Shown here: piece by piece, positions 34,691 to 44,013 of the stretch | Position numbering within the stretch: the stretch's first letter is position 1 | How the letters are laid out: the number at the start of each line of letters is the position of its first letter | Origin: Hydrogenophaga aromaticivorans | GTDB taxonomy: Bacteria > Pseudomonadota > Gammaproteobacteria > Burkholderiales > Burkholderiaceae_C | Assembly: GCF_013387465.1 (NCBI RefSeq) | Contig: NZ_VYGV01000006.1 | Span: forward strand, 963,638-1,027,637 | DNA: 64,000 bases | Direction: 5' to 3' | Position numbers and translations under genes: made by a program | Notes under the pieces: generated by a model | Databases searched by the model: none | Told to the model about the DNA's origin: nothing | The model's input: the letters and a program-made list of their open reading frames with translations, nothing else

Positions 34691-35296
34691 TCAGAGCCCT
34701 GCTTTCGCCACGCGGTGGTGTTTCGAGCGCATGAAGTTGAGGTTCGCCGCGTAGTTGATGCGGCTCATGAAGGCCTGCCCATCCACAGCGGCCTGCGTCA
34801 TGTCGAACCACGCCGTGCGCGGCATGCGCTGCAGCATCGCCCTGGCGCCGGCTGCGATGGCGTCGGAGTACATCGAGAACACCTCGTCGTCCACGCCGAT
34901 CCCGTCCGTCGAAGGCTTGAGGTGCAGCGTCATGCTGATTTCGTCGGCCGCGGTTGGCACCGGGAAGATGCGGTACTCGAGCTGGTTGTCCTGATACAGC
35001 GTCTCGTCGTCGGGCGTGTTGCTGTCCCAGTCCTCTGGCAGATCGTCCGAGGTCTTGATGTCGTATTCCTTGCCGTTGACGCGCACGCGGCCGACCTTCA
35101 CCAGCTCGGTGCCGAACGGCATGTCGAACTCGAACAGGGTCTGTCCTGAGACATAGACCAGTTCGGTCTGCTTCCAGCACAGCGTCTTGTGGCAGAACTC
35201 GCGTGCCGCATCGATCAGGGCCGTGTCCACGACCGGGATCGGGCAACCCAGCACGTAGGGCATCACACGCGGGTGGAAATCGACCCAGAGCTTCAT
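34691..35296 (-). CDS. head-tail adaptor-like protein
   Basis: A 201-residue protein, helical at both ends and beta-rich in the middle, with ALIDAAREFCHKTLCWKQ near the start. It is one base from the DUF6682-like gene and shares its general layout, suggesting a paired ring component of the neck. Assignment is from position and fold pattern only. Confidence 0.55.
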   Translation of the reverse strand: MKLWVDFHPRVMPYVLGCPIPVVDTALIDAAREFCHKTLCWKQTELVYVSGQTLFEFDMPFGTELVKVGRVRVNGKEYDIKTSDDLPEDWDSNTPDDETLYQDNQLEYRIFPVPTAADEISMTLHLKPSTDGIGVDDEVFSMYSDAIAAGARAMLQRMPRTAWFDMTQAAVDGQAFMSRINYAANLNFMRSKHHRVAKAGL

Positions 35297-35297
35297 G

Positions 35298-35735
35298 TCA
35301 GCCCTTCACGTGGAAAGCTTCTGCCAGCTTCTGGCGGATCTTCTCTTCGCCGGAGTTGCCCACGGCGATGTCTAGTTCCTTGGCCAAGGCTTTCAGCGTG
35401 TCCTTGTCGAGGCCGTCCAGTGCGAGCGGGCCGCTGGAGGTCTGCATGATGTGCTTGCCGGCCAGCTCTTCAGGGGCTTTGTCGCCTTCTGGAGTGGCGG
35501 CTTGTTCGTGGTCGGGTTCGACAGGGATCGGCTGCACCGTCATGGCATCGGCCAGGGTCAGCGATTCAGGCTCTTTCACAGGAACACCAGCGATCTCGAA
35601 CACGTCGGGGTGCTTGAGCATGCGAGCGGCAACAGCGTCTTCGATGTCGTGCTCAACGCCAGGCCCCCAGGTCTTGCCGCTCTCGCTCTTGAATGCGTCC
35701 TCAAAGCCCTTGAGGCCCACGTACTTGATCTTCAT
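35298..35735 (-). CDS. small head-associated protein with a module shared with the SGNH protein
   Basis: A 145-residue protein. Its first 50 residues (KIKYVGLKGFEDAF, then W-PGVEHDI, ARMLKHPDVFEIAG) are clearly similar to the start of the SGNH protein. The rest is Pro/Glu-rich linker, and a C-terminal helical SAP/LEM-like segment follows (LDGLDKDTLKALAKELDIAVG). The shared module may dock both proteins to the same particle site. Function not established. Confidence 0.6.
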   Translation of the reverse strand: MKIKYVGLKGFEDAFKSESGKTWGPGVEHDIEDAVAARMLKHPDVFEIAGVPVKEPESLTLADAMTVQPIPVEPDHEQAATPEGDKAPEELAGKHIMQTSSGPLALDGLDKDTLKALAKELDIAVGNSGEEKIRQKLAEAFHVKG

Positions 35736-35747
35736 TTGGTGCTCCTG

Positions 35748-35784
35748 TGAAAAAGCCCCCCCGGCCTTGTGGGTCGGGAGGATT
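35748..35784 (-). terminator. intrinsic terminator within the head gene cluster
   Basis: The minus strand reads CCTCCCGACC-CACAA-GGCCGGGGGG followed by CTTTTTC. The stem is long with one mismatch. It lies between the 35797-36237 gene and the 35298-35735 gene. Confidence 0.65.
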
Positions 35785-35796
35785 CTCGGTTCCTGC

Positions 35797-36237
35797 TTAC
35801 TTCACGCCTTCGGCAGCGCCGACAGCGATCATGCAGATGTCGCCGGCAGCGAATGTGGCCGAGTTCGTGGCGATGGTGATCGTCACGTAGACGTCCTCTT
35901 CGAACTTGATGGGCTCGAAGGAACAGTGCAGCGTGCCGCCACCCTGCGCCGTGGTCTGACCGGCTGCGGCAAAGTAGGTGGCATTGGCCGACAGCGAAGA
36001 ACCGGTGGTCGCGGCGCGGTAGCCCACGCTGAACACGATTTCCGGGGTTCCGGTGTCGAGGTCATCGCTGCGGATGTCCAGCATGCCCAGGCGCAGGCCA
36101 GCGGGCAGCAGGAAGTTCACCACGTCGCCATCGGTGGGGTTCGCTGCCACCGAGTAGGTGTCATCGATCATCACCGCGCGACCGTCGCCGGGCATGTTCT
36201 GAGGCGCTTTGGCCTTTTTGCCGTAAAGATGTGCCAT
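35797..36237 (-). CDS. head decoration-like protein
   Basis: A 146-residue beta-rich protein directly downstream of the capsid gene. It has a short polar start (MAHLYGKKAKAPQN) and no enzymatic motif. Position and size suggest a capsid decoration or stabilising protein. The assignment is inference. Confidence 0.5.
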   Translation of the reverse strand: MAHLYGKKAKAPQNMPGDGRAVMIDDTYSVAANPTDGDVVNFLLPAGLRLGMLDIRSDDLDTGTPEIVFSVGYRAATTGSSLSANATYFAAAGQTTAQGGGTLHCSFEPIKFEEDVYVTITIATNSATFAAGDICMIAVGAAEGVK

Positions 36238-36298
36238 GTTTGGCTCCTATGAATGTGAGGGGTTGGGAGCAGCGGGCGTCAACCCGCCGCTGTGTTCA

Positions 36299-37600
36299 TC
36301 AGACGTTGCGCTTGCGCACCACGCTGTTGATGACGGCCACACCGAAGTCGGTGGGCTCCAGCTCGCCATCGGCGTTCGGCAGGCTCCAGCGGAGCTTTTC
36401 TTCCACGCCCATGATTTCGCCGGCCAGTTCGAGGTTTCGCTCGAAGTTGGTGCGGGCTTCCAGCAGCGAGTAGGTTTCCTCGCTGGTCTGGTTGCCACCG
36501 GAAACCACGGCCAGGGCTTGGGCACCCAGGAATATCGATGTCGCCACTTGGTGGGTGGTGGACAGGCCTGCGGCCACGGTCACATCGGTCTCGGTCGCCG
36601 TCAGACGGTTGGCCGCGGTGATGTGCTTGACCAGATCGCTCGCGTCGTGCCGGATGGCGTACTGCATCTTGCGGTGCAGGATGCCGTTCCAGAAGATCGG
36701 CGCGCCACTGAACAGCGGGTGCTTGCCCAGTTCGCCGTACTTCGCGCGCTGCATGGCTTCGGCTTCGAACTTGCGCAGGTTGCCGGTCGCCGTGGTGTCG
36801 GTCAGCAGCGCGTCCCAGGCCAGGGAGTCGTGATACATCACGCCCTTGATCGGGTCATCGCCAGCGGCCGGGTCACCGGGGATCATGATCGGCGCCATAC
36901 GCACGGTCATTTCGTCCCAGATCGCAGCGAACTCGTCCAGATGCGACAGCTTCAGGGCGTCGGTCGTGGCCACGGAAGCCAGTTGCGCGCCGCCTTGCGT
37001 CAGACTCGAACCGTTGACCACCCAGTGGCGGTTGTAGGTCGGGGCCTTGATGGCGTTGACCATCATGTCAGCGAACTCGGCATCGCTGGCCAGGGGCAGC
37101 ACCCAGTCGGTTCCGTCCTGCTTGCCGCGGGCGCCGGCCAGGAAGGCCAGGCAACGCTGCCAGCGGAAGGCGGGGATACCGCGCTTGAGCTGGGCCAGGG
37201 CATTCAGGCGCATGCTGTGGGGCGTGCGTTGCTGAGTCATCTTTCCGCCCGCGGACACCGGGATGGTGGCCATGTCGAGCGTGATGTCCTTGGAGCTGTA
37301 CTTCAGCGCGGCGCCTTTGCCTTCGGCGTTGGCATCACCCATCACTGGGCGCAGCTTGACAACGTGGGCACAGTCGATCTGCACCACATCGCCAGGGCCT
37401 TTGCTCAGTTCATCGACGCGGACGATGGGCATCTCGGTCGTGGACTGCTGCTTGAGCTTGCGCATCGCGCCGTCGTGGGTTGGCATCGGGCCGGTCAGGG
37501 CCGTCATGGGGGTGGGCTGGCGAACAGCCATGGCGGACAGCGCCTTCGAGAACTGCTTGTTCGCGAGTGCGGAGCCGCGGGGAACGGAAGTCTGGGACAT
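36299..37600 (-). CDS. major capsid protein (DUF4043 / N4-gp56-like family)
   Basis: A 433-residue coat protein. The N-terminus has LANKQFSKALSAMAVRQPTP, and the body has the stretch GDVVQIDCAHVVKLRPVMGD and AGGKMTQQRTPHSMRLNALAQL typical of the N4-gp56/DUF4043 capsid group (HK97 fold). It follows a scaffold gene and a P22-type portal gene, as expected for a podovirus head module. Confidence 0.8.
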   Translation of the reverse strand: MSQTSVPRGSALANKQFSKALSAMAVRQPTPMTALTGPMPTHDGAMRKLKQQSTTEMPIVRVDELSKGPGDVVQIDCAHVVKLRPVMGDANAEGKGAALKYSSKDITLDMATIPVSAGGKMTQQRTPHSMRLNALAQLKRGIPAFRWQRCLAFLAGARGKQDGTDWVLPLASDAEFADMMVNAIKAPTYNRHWVVNGSSLTQGGAQLASVATTDALKLSHLDEFAAIWDEMTVRMAPIMIPGDPAAGDDPIKGVMYHDSLAWDALLTDTTATGNLRKFEAEAMQRAKYGELGKHPLFSGAPIFWNGILHRKMQYAIRHDASDLVKHITAANRLTATETDVTVAAGLSTTHQVATSIFLGAQALAVVSGGNQTSEETYSLLEARTNFERNLELAGEIMGVEEKLRWSLPNADGELEPTDFGVAVINSVVRKRNV

Positions 37601-37632
37601 GGAAAACTCCTAGATGGATGTGTCCCCTGCCT

Positions 37633-38547
37633 TCACTGCGTGGCCGACAAACTGGCGAGGACTTCCTCGTCGGTCATGCGGCTGTAGTTCAGGGTCGGGG
37701 CGGATGCGGGTTGACCACCGCCGAAGTCGCTGATGCTTTTCGGCCCTGCGGGCTTGAGCGCAGCGATGGCGGCGGCGGGATCGGTACGGGGTGCGGGTGG
37801 GGCCGCTGGATTGGGAGCAACGGGCTTCACACCGAACGCGCGCTTGGTGCGTTCGACGGCTTCAGCGAGGCGTTCGAGAATCGGCTTGTCGGCCCAGTCG
37901 GGATCAACGAACAGCGAGCTGTCATAGGCGATGGCGCGCTGAAGCTTGTCCTGTGCATCTGGGTCGTGTTGCCAGTTCAGGAGGTCCGGCACTTGGTCCA
38001 CGAGAACCTGAACGTCGTTCCGGAACTCGATGGGTTGAAACTCGTCGCTGGTGGTCGCTGGCTGCGGCACTGCGGCGCGCGTCTCGGCGATCTGCTTGGC
38101 GAGTTCCTGCTGTTTGACGTAGAGCTTGTACTGGGCCGGGAAATCGACTTGCATCGATGCCAGCTCTTCCGGGGTGAAGTCCTGCTCGTTGGCGGCAACT
38201 GGTACCGCCTTGCGCAGTTCTTCGATTTCCTGGCGCGCCTTTTCGAGTTCAGCCTTGGTCCGTTGCTCAGAGCGGCGTGAGGCGCGCAGTGCGGCCTTCA
38301 CATCGCCTTGAGACTGTTCCGTGGCGGGCTTGTCGTCGGCGGGCTTCACATCGGCCTGGGCCGGTGCGCTCGCGTCAGGCGTGACAACTGGTGCAGGGTC
38401 GGGCGTTGCTGCTGGGGCAGCGTCGGCCGGTGCACCGTCTACCGTGGCTGCATCGACGGCTTGCATCTCACCGTCTTCGTCGGCCAGGATGGCGCTCAGG
38501 ATCTGTTGCTCTTCACTGTCAAACGTGGGGTGTGCGGATTCGTTCAC
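37633..38547 (-). CDS. capsid scaffolding protein
   Basis: A 304-residue acidic protein rich in Ala, Pro and Asp, with a disordered first 80 residues and a coiled coil at about 85-125 (RRSEQRTKAELEKARQEIEELRK). It lies between portal and capsid genes, the usual place of the scaffold that templates procapsid assembly. No protease motif is visible. Confidence 0.75.
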   Translation of the reverse strand: MNESAHPTFDSEEQQILSAILADEDGEMQAVDAATVDGAPADAAPAATPDPAPVVTPDASAPAQADVKPADDKPATEQSQGDVKAALRASRRSEQRTKAELEKARQEIEELRKAVPVAANEQDFTPEELASMQVDFPAQYKLYVKQQELAKQIAETRAAVPQPATTSDEFQPIEFRNDVQVLVDQVPDLLNWQHDPDAQDKLQRAIAYDSSLFVDPDWADKPILERLAEAVERTKRAFGVKPVAPNPAAPPAPRTDPAAAIAALKPAGPKSISDFGGGQPASAPTLNYSRMTDEEVLASLSATQ

Positions 38548-38691
38548 TGGTTGCTCCTGTCTCGTTTACGGTCGATCACCGAGCCTTGCGGCACCGTCCT
38601 GATCCACACCCGGCGCGTGGACGATTCGCTTCCGGGTGGCTTCCGCGGGGTACACATCCATGCAGTGCGGGGCTGCGGGATGGCGCAATGC

Positions 38692-38714
38692 AAAAAGCCC
38701 GCACTTGGCGGGCT
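38692..38714 (-). terminator. intrinsic terminator between portal and scaffold genes
   Basis: Minus-strand AGCCCGCCAAGTGCGGGCT followed by TTTTGC lies in the 190-base gap downstream of the portal gene. It would block the capsid genes unless read through. Confidence 0.75.
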
Positions 38715-38736
38715 CTTGCGATTGATGGGGTGGATG

Positions 38737-40869
38737 TCAGGCGGCGGCTTCTGCCAGCACCTGTTCCAGAATCTGGTCTTCGTTGGCAGCGGCGTCGGCG
38801 CGCATGGCCTGCTCGGTCTTGGCCATCGTCTCGGCGACGTTCGCCTGCGGTTCACCGGCTTCGATGCGCTGCTGGATCAACGCGGCGTTGGCCATGGCCT
38901 GCTGTGCGCTGGCCCGGTTGCGCTCGGCTGCTGACACCTGCACGTCCAGCGTGGCAGCGGCAAGCTGTGCCTGTTGCTCCATCTGAGCCTGCTGCATGCC
39001 TTGCTGCTGTTTCTCGGCGTTGGCAACGGCTTCCTTGTCGCTCGGGTCTGGCAGGCCGGACACCTTGCGAAGATCGGCGGCGACCTGTTCGCGGTTGTTC
39101 ACGCTGGTCGATTCGATGTAAGCCGGGGCCAGAACTGCGATGGCCTGCGGGTTGTTGCCCAGCGCCTGGATGATCTGGGCAAGCTGCTGCTGGCTCTGCT
39201 GGCGGTAGGCTGGCGTGTTCGGAACTTCGGCCAGCGAGGTCTTGATGTGAGCATCGCCGACCTGATTGATCGGCATGCCTTCTGGCGTCCAGTCGTTGAG
39301 CACCACCACGCGGCGGGTCTTGCCGGTGCCGACCGGTACTTGGGTGCGCTCGCCCTTCAGGTCTTCCAGAATCTCGTCCACAGCCAGCTCGAACGCGATG
39401 CGGCGCGCGTAGCTGTAGTTGTCGTTCATCTCGCCCATGGACTGCTCGCCCTGCTCGATCAGCATGGAGTTGGCAATCCCGGACTGCACCTGAGCGCTGC
39501 CCAGTTGGTTGGTGTAGCGGCCAGCCGTGGCCTGGATCAGTTCCTTGCTGTCGGCCATGATGGCGAACTGCTCGGGCTGCATCTGCAGGTCGTTGCGGAT
39601 CTTGATCGCCGTCTGGTTGCGGTTCTGCCGGTTCGGGTTCGTGATCGCCACGAAGTCCGGGCGCATGACGTTGGCTGCGATGTCGTCAATGGTGTTGAAC
39701 TCGGTGTCCAGCGCATCGCTGTCCATCTCGACCTGACGGGCCTTGAGCATCCACTGAACGCGCAGCCGGCGCTCGTTGTATTCGTCCTGCGGCGCGATCA
39801 TGCCTTCGATCAGGCCGTAAGGACTGCTGTCCTCGTCGTCGCGGAAGGCGAAGAACGGGACATAGGGGAAGTGGCGCTTCGTGGTGCCTTCATCGATCAG
39901 TCGGTGCGGGCCGGCGTACAGCGCGCGGCGCACCTGGCTGGTGATGCCCTTGGACAGCTTGACCAGACCACGGCTGACCGCTTCGACGTGGCGCGGGTCC
40001 TTGGCGTCGTAGGGAACATTGCGCCCACCCAGGTGCAGCACAACCACCTCGGCCGGCACGCGGTACCAGACCTCGTACAACCGGATCATCTTGCGCGCGC
40101 TGTCGAGCCAGTCCCATTTCTTGACGGTCAGGGCGAAGCGGGATTCGTTCTCGTAGGCGCTGGCCAGGTCGTATCTCTCGGGCTGGCCCAGATGGGAACC
40201 GTCGTCGTCCATGCCTTCGGACCAACCGGACACGCTCTGACGAAGAATCGCGCGGTGCTCCGGCATACCGGCTTCCACCTCATCCAGATCCACCATGCGC
40301 GAGCGAACCACCCAGCGGCAGCGGTGATCTAGCGTGACACCCTTCTGGCCGCGCCAGTCCCACCACATTTCATCGACCGGGACGGACTCGAAGCGGTACG
40401 GGTAGGCCAGCGGGTCGCTGCTGCGGCTCACATGAACCCAGCCCAGACCCTTCTTCACCATCGATGCGTAGGCTTCCGAGACGGCCATGTGGGCGCGTGT
40501 CTCGCGCTCCAGTTCCTTCAAGCGGCTGCTGGTGACTTCGGCGACATCTGCATGGGTGTCGTCGTCGGCTTCGACCTTCACGTCGGTGCGGCTCTTCGCT
40601 TCCTGGCCGAGCACCGAGTTGATGACCGGGCGGATCAGGTTGATCGCACGCTCTTCGAGGTCTTCCTGGCGGATGTTCCAGCGCTGGGTTTCGCTCAGTT
40701 GCTTGCCGTCGTAGTAGGCGTTGGCCAGCTTGGCGCGAAGCCTCCATTCAGGCTGCTCCATGCAGTCGCGGAGCATTCTTTCGAGGGCGAAAAGTGAGAA
40801 CGCACCTTTCCCAGCGAAGTCGCGCGACGTGTCGCCGGAGCGGTCTTCGTATGGGGTGGTTGGTTTCAT
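38737..40869 (-). CDS. portal protein, P22 type
   Basis: A 710-residue portal (P22 gp1 is 725). I start it at the ATG at 40869, overlapping the terminase stop by one base (TAATG). The N-terminal stem-wing region (RQEDLEERAINLIRPVINSVLGQEAKSR) is the conserved P22-portal segment. The C-terminal 100 residues are Gln/Ala-rich helices forming the long barrel. It forms the dodecameric DNA gate and docks the terminase. Confidence 0.88.
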   Translation of the reverse strand: MKPTTPYEDRSGDTSRDFAGKGAFSLFALERMLRDCMEQPEWRLRAKLANAYYDGKQLSETQRWNIRQEDLEERAINLIRPVINSVLGQEAKSRTDVKVEADDDTHADVAEVTSSRLKELERETRAHMAVSEAYASMVKKGLGWVHVSRSSDPLAYPYRFESVPVDEMWWDWRGQKGVTLDHRCRWVVRSRMVDLDEVEAGMPEHRAILRQSVSGWSEGMDDDGSHLGQPERYDLASAYENESRFALTVKKWDWLDSARKMIRLYEVWYRVPAEVVVLHLGGRNVPYDAKDPRHVEAVSRGLVKLSKGITSQVRRALYAGPHRLIDEGTTKRHFPYVPFFAFRDDEDSSPYGLIEGMIAPQDEYNERRLRVQWMLKARQVEMDSDALDTEFNTIDDIAANVMRPDFVAITNPNRQNRNQTAIKIRNDLQMQPEQFAIMADSKELIQATAGRYTNQLGSAQVQSGIANSMLIEQGEQSMGEMNDNYSYARRIAFELAVDEILEDLKGERTQVPVGTGKTRRVVVLNDWTPEGMPINQVGDAHIKTSLAEVPNTPAYRQQSQQQLAQIIQALGNNPQAIAVLAPAYIESTSVNNREQVAADLRKVSGLPDPSDKEAVANAEKQQQGMQQAQMEQQAQLAAATLDVQVSAAERNRASAQQAMANAALIQQRIEAGEPQANVAETMAKTEQAMRADAAANEDQILEQVLAEAAA

Positions 40870-42323
40870 TACTGGAGTCCTCTGAGCGCTCGATACTTCG
40901 ATGCGCTTTGTGATGAGTTCGTCTTCGCCAGGTGGATGCCAGTGACCACCAGATAGCGGGTGCCGTCCATCAAGTGGTCGTTCTTCTTGACGATGTGGCC
41001 CTTGTCGTCTCGGTGGTAGATGCGGTATTCCGCGAACCACGGCTTGCAGGACTTGAACACCTTGAGTCGGCCGGTTGCCAGGCGCTGGTGCACCTCATAC
41101 AGACCGGACTCGACCGAGTTCTCGGCTTCCGTGAGCGTCAGGCCCAGGTCGCGGTAAATCTGCAGGAGTTGCTGGCCATCCTTCTGGCTTCTGCCGCGGC
41201 TGGCTGGATCGATCGTTCCGGGAATCCATTCACCGCGCGCCTTGATCGCTGCGACGTGCGTACTGGGCTCCTGCTGGCCCTGGTAGTGGCACGAGTAGAT
41301 GTAGACGATGTCGGCGTCACGGTCGATGGCTGCGAACGGTGCGGCCGTCTTGTTCCATCCCACATCCAGGCCGTAGACACGAGGCCAGTGATCAGGGATG
41401 GCGAAGTCTTCGACCGATATCTCATCCTCGGCGACCGGGTAGATTGCGCCGGCTCCGATGCTCGGGATGCCTTTGGACCGTGCTTCCCTCAGGTGCGGTT
41501 CGCAGTCTCGAAGCAGCCGGTCCTTGGTGTCTTCGTCCAAGTGCGGGGCGTCGTCCCATCCGGCCATCACCAGCGCCTGGTGCCCGGCCTTGCCGATTCG
41601 GTCACTCGGAACCTCGGCGTCTTCGCCCAGGTACTTGAGCACCACCGGGGTCAACCCTCGCAGCGGCGTGAACGTCTCCATCAACAGGCCGCTGGTGGTC
41701 GCCAGACGCATAGCGCATTCAGCGCGGATTGCCTCGTTCGATTCCTCGTCCAGCCAGATCAGATCCTTGGCCGTTCCCTGGAAAGCCTCTCGGCCCTGGT
41801 CGAACGACTTGAAGCCCAGCCGGGAGAACTTGCCCGTTACGTGCTTGACGATGATGTAGTCCACCGCGCCGCCACCGTTGGGGCGCTTGACCACCTTCAC
41901 GATGTCTTCGCCAGGGATCAGGCCGGTGCCGTGTCCGCCATCCGGCCCGAGCATCTTGAGCTGAACGATGTCCCGGACGGTTTCCTTCGTGTCGCCAGCA
42001 GCCCAGGCGTCAATCGCATGGTCGAACCGATGGCCAGCCCACCAGAACGGGTAGCGTCCCGTCAGGTGCAGTGCGGTTTCGTAGCCTCCAGCCTCAGATT
42101 TACCAACACGATTTCCAGCCATGAAGCCGCGCGTGGCGAACGTGGCGCCCAGCTCGAAGAACGCCATGTGCTGAACGTACAGCTCTCGGCGCAGCGGCCC
42201 GACATCCGGGTAGTAGGTGAACAGCTTGCGGTGCCGCGCCCTGCGCTCACGCTCTTCCAAGAGCGCCAACAGCTCCAGCTTGTCGCGGCGCTGCTTCTCC
42301 GCCAGGTCAGAGGCCAGCGACAC
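40869..42323 (-). CDS. terL: terminase large subunit
   Basis: A 484-residue packaging motor. The ATPase has Walker A GNRVGKSE at residues 70-77 and Walker B DLIWLDEES near 186. The C-terminal RNase-H-like nuclease begins at YGLDVGWNKTAAPFAA near 324, with further acidic residues after it. Upstream is the small subunit (17-base overlap), downstream the portal. The portal type suggests headful packaging, but that is not proven. Confidence 0.92.
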   Translation of the reverse strand: MSLASDLAEKQRRDKLELLALLEERERRARHRKLFTYYPDVGPLRRELYVQHMAFFELGATFATRGFMAGNRVGKSEAGGYETALHLTGRYPFWWAGHRFDHAIDAWAAGDTKETVRDIVQLKMLGPDGGHGTGLIPGEDIVKVVKRPNGGGAVDYIIVKHVTGKFSRLGFKSFDQGREAFQGTAKDLIWLDEESNEAIRAECAMRLATTSGLLMETFTPLRGLTPVVLKYLGEDAEVPSDRIGKAGHQALVMAGWDDAPHLDEDTKDRLLRDCEPHLREARSKGIPSIGAGAIYPVAEDEISVEDFAIPDHWPRVYGLDVGWNKTAAPFAAIDRDADIVYIYSCHYQGQQEPSTHVAAIKARGEWIPGTIDPASRGRSQKDGQQLLQIYRDLGLTLTEAENSVESGLYEVHQRLATGRLKVFKSCKPWFAEYRIYHRDDKGHIVKKNDHLMDGTRYLVVTGIHLAKTNSSQSASKYRALRGLQ

Positions 42324-43044
42324 GCAGGCGCTCGCTGATTCTGGCGTTCAAGTCTTCGTCGGACAGATCGCCGATTTCGTCAACAGGGGGAGGCGCTTCC
42401 GGGTCATCCAGACCGTGAGCCTGACGCTCAAGCCCGATGAGCTTCCCGGCCGTGGTTGCCAACCGCTGCATCACAAGGCTGCGAGCGGGAAGCTTCACGA
42501 TGGCGGAAACCCCGGCGCGCAACTCGGCAACCTGCTCTTGCGTCAGGCTGTCGTCCAAGAGCATTTCAGCCATCGTCTTGAGGTCTGACTTTCCAAGTTG
42601 CTGAAGCTCGGACGCCATGTCAACCATGATGCTGGTGAGAACCTGAATGTCTTTGCGATGCCCAAGAATCACGTTCTTGTTCAGCTCTGCTGCTGCCAGG
42701 ACCGTGCTGCTGACCTTCTGCTGACCACTGCTGATTTCCTTGCTGACTAATTCCTCGACCAGCTTGGCATTGGTTGCGGCCTTGATCGCTTTGGACAGGT
42801 CCTGCGTCCATCCGTCCTTCTTGGCCTTGCGGGATATCAAGCCATTGTTGGCGCCGTGCTTGGCTTCGAGTTCGCGCAGGGTGAACTGGCCGGTTCGGTA
42901 GTCCCGCTCTACGGCTTCCCAGTCTGTGCGCTTGCGCTTCTCTGGCGCGGGTGCTGGTGCGGAAAGCTCGGCATCCAGCGAACCTGACGCGCCTGGAGTG
43001 CTGCTTTTTTGTGCAGCAGCGAGCGATTCGGCCAGTTTCGACAT
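42307..43044 (-). CDS. terS: terminase small subunit
   Basis: A 245-residue DNA-recognition subunit. The segment RTGQFTLRELEAKHGANNGLISRKAKKDGW is a helix-turn-helix typical of TerS proteins (residues about 50-80). A helical oligomerisation region follows. It overlaps terL. The N-terminus is a Pro/Ala-rich linker. Confidence 0.8.
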   Translation of the reverse strand: MSKLAESLAAAQKSSTPGASGSLDAELSAPAPAPEKRKRTDWEAVERDYRTGQFTLRELEAKHGANNGLISRKAKKDGWTQDLSKAIKAATNAKLVEELVSKEISSGQQKVSSTVLAAAELNKNVILGHRKDIQVLTSIMVDMASELQQLGKSDLKTMAEMLLDDSLTQEQVAELRAGVSAIVKLPARSLVMQRLATTAGKLIGLERQAHGLDDPEAPPPVDEIGDLSDEDLNARISERLRVAGL

Positions 43045-43045
43045 C

Positions 43046-43450
43046 TCAGAACGCGGCGATGCGCTCGGCCAGGACGGAGCTGAGTTGGCGCTGCAGGTTC
43101 AACTGGCGGACCAGGCGGTGCTGTTCGGCGAGGTCGAGGGAGCGGAAGGTGTCCGATCCGGTGAAGGCGTGCAGGCGCTCGATGTTGCCTTCCAGATCCA
43201 GGCGTTCGGCGATGACGCGCATCTGGTGCAGCGGCTTTTCGGTTGCATCGAGCACCTTGACGGCGTTCTCTTCAAGGAACGTCATCTTCCTTCCGCTGCG
43301 CTTGCTGCAGACGTGAAGGCGGTGGAACTCCACTCCATCAACGCTGTCTTGATCGACGTCTTGCACAACGAATTGGCCCCAGCCTGGCTCTCCTTTGAAC
43401 TCGACGGTATCGCCGACTTCGAAACGGCTGGCTTCGGTGGTTTCGCTCAT
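43046..43450 (-). CDS. small phage protein with crAss001_48-like C-terminal region
   Basis: A 134-residue protein. A beta-rich N-terminal domain (EVGDTVEFKGEPGWGQFVVQ) resembles a YodF/SH3-like fold. The C-terminal helical hairpin (HQMRVIAERLDLEGNIERL, then HRLVRQLNLQRQLSSVLAERIAAF) matches the small family known as crAss001_48-related. Function unknown. Confidence 0.6.
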   Translation of the reverse strand: MSETTEASRFEVGDTVEFKGEPGWGQFVVQDVDQDSVDGVEFHRLHVCSKRSGRKMTFLEENAVKVLDATEKPLHQMRVIAERLDLEGNIERLHAFTGSDTFRSLDLAEQHRLVRQLNLQRQLSSVLAERIAAF

Positions 43451-43469
43451 GGCTCAGACCTCTGGGTGT

Positions 43470-43508
43470 AAAAAATCGCCCGGGTCCGGGTGGTCCGGTA
43501 TCCGGGCG
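43470..43508 (-). terminator. intrinsic terminator before the packaging genes
   Basis: The minus strand reads CGCCCGG, a GC-rich inner stem (CCGGACCACCCGG region), CCGGGCG and then ATTTTTT. It lies between the GIY-YIG gene and the 43046-43450 gene. Confidence 0.75.
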
Positions 43509-43575
43509 CTGTGAAGGGCTGCGCGTGAAAAAAGCCTGTGAAAGCCACGCAGCCGGGAGACTCTGTCTGTGGAAA

Positions 43576-44013
43576 CTAACGACCCCACGATTCAAGTTGG
43601 ACAGAAGCGCTTTCTGCTTTCTTTGCCCACTTGAATCGAACCTTGAGGTTGTGGCGATCATCGCTCCCGGGCCGCACCCCTTTTTCCGCTTGAAGCGGGG
43701 TGTACAACTCTCCGTGAGCCAAGGCGTTTGCAGCGCCACCTGTCCGCAGCTCCATCAAGAACTTCTGAAAGGCTGGCATCCGGCCCGGATACCATTCATT
43801 TGGCGGCATTGGGACAAAAACCTGGGTGAACACCTCTCGAAGAACGCTGTGTATTGCCTGCTCTTGTCGAAGCGTTCCATCTACAGTGAACAGGGGTTTG
43901 ATTTCAAAAGGAGAGCCTGTTTGAAGCTCGGAAATCCTTTTGCTCACATCCGGGTTACCCGAGTACCCGATCTTCACGTACTGGCTATTGAGAATATGGA
44001 CTGCGTAGATCAC
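43576..44013 (-). CDS. GIY-YIG nuclease-like protein (T5orf172/MUG113 type)
   Basis: A 145-residue protein with the GIY-YIG-like core AVHILNSQYVKIGYSGNPDVSKRISELQTGSP, cut here to its keys: IYAVHI, YVKIGYSGN and RISELQTG. Glu in RQEQAIHSVL may be the metal ligand. It is a small stand-alone nuclease, possibly a homing enzyme, immediately downstream of the permuted tmRNA gene. That position is suggestive because homing nucleases often sit beside conserved RNA genes. Confidence 0.7.
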   Translation of the reverse strand: MIYAVHILNSQYVKIGYSGNPDVSKRISELQTGSPFEIKPLFTVDGTLRQEQAIHSVLREVFTQVFVPMPPNEWYPGRMPAFQKFLMELRTGGAANALAHGELYTPLQAEKGVRPGSDDRHNLKVRFKWAKKAESASVQLESWGR

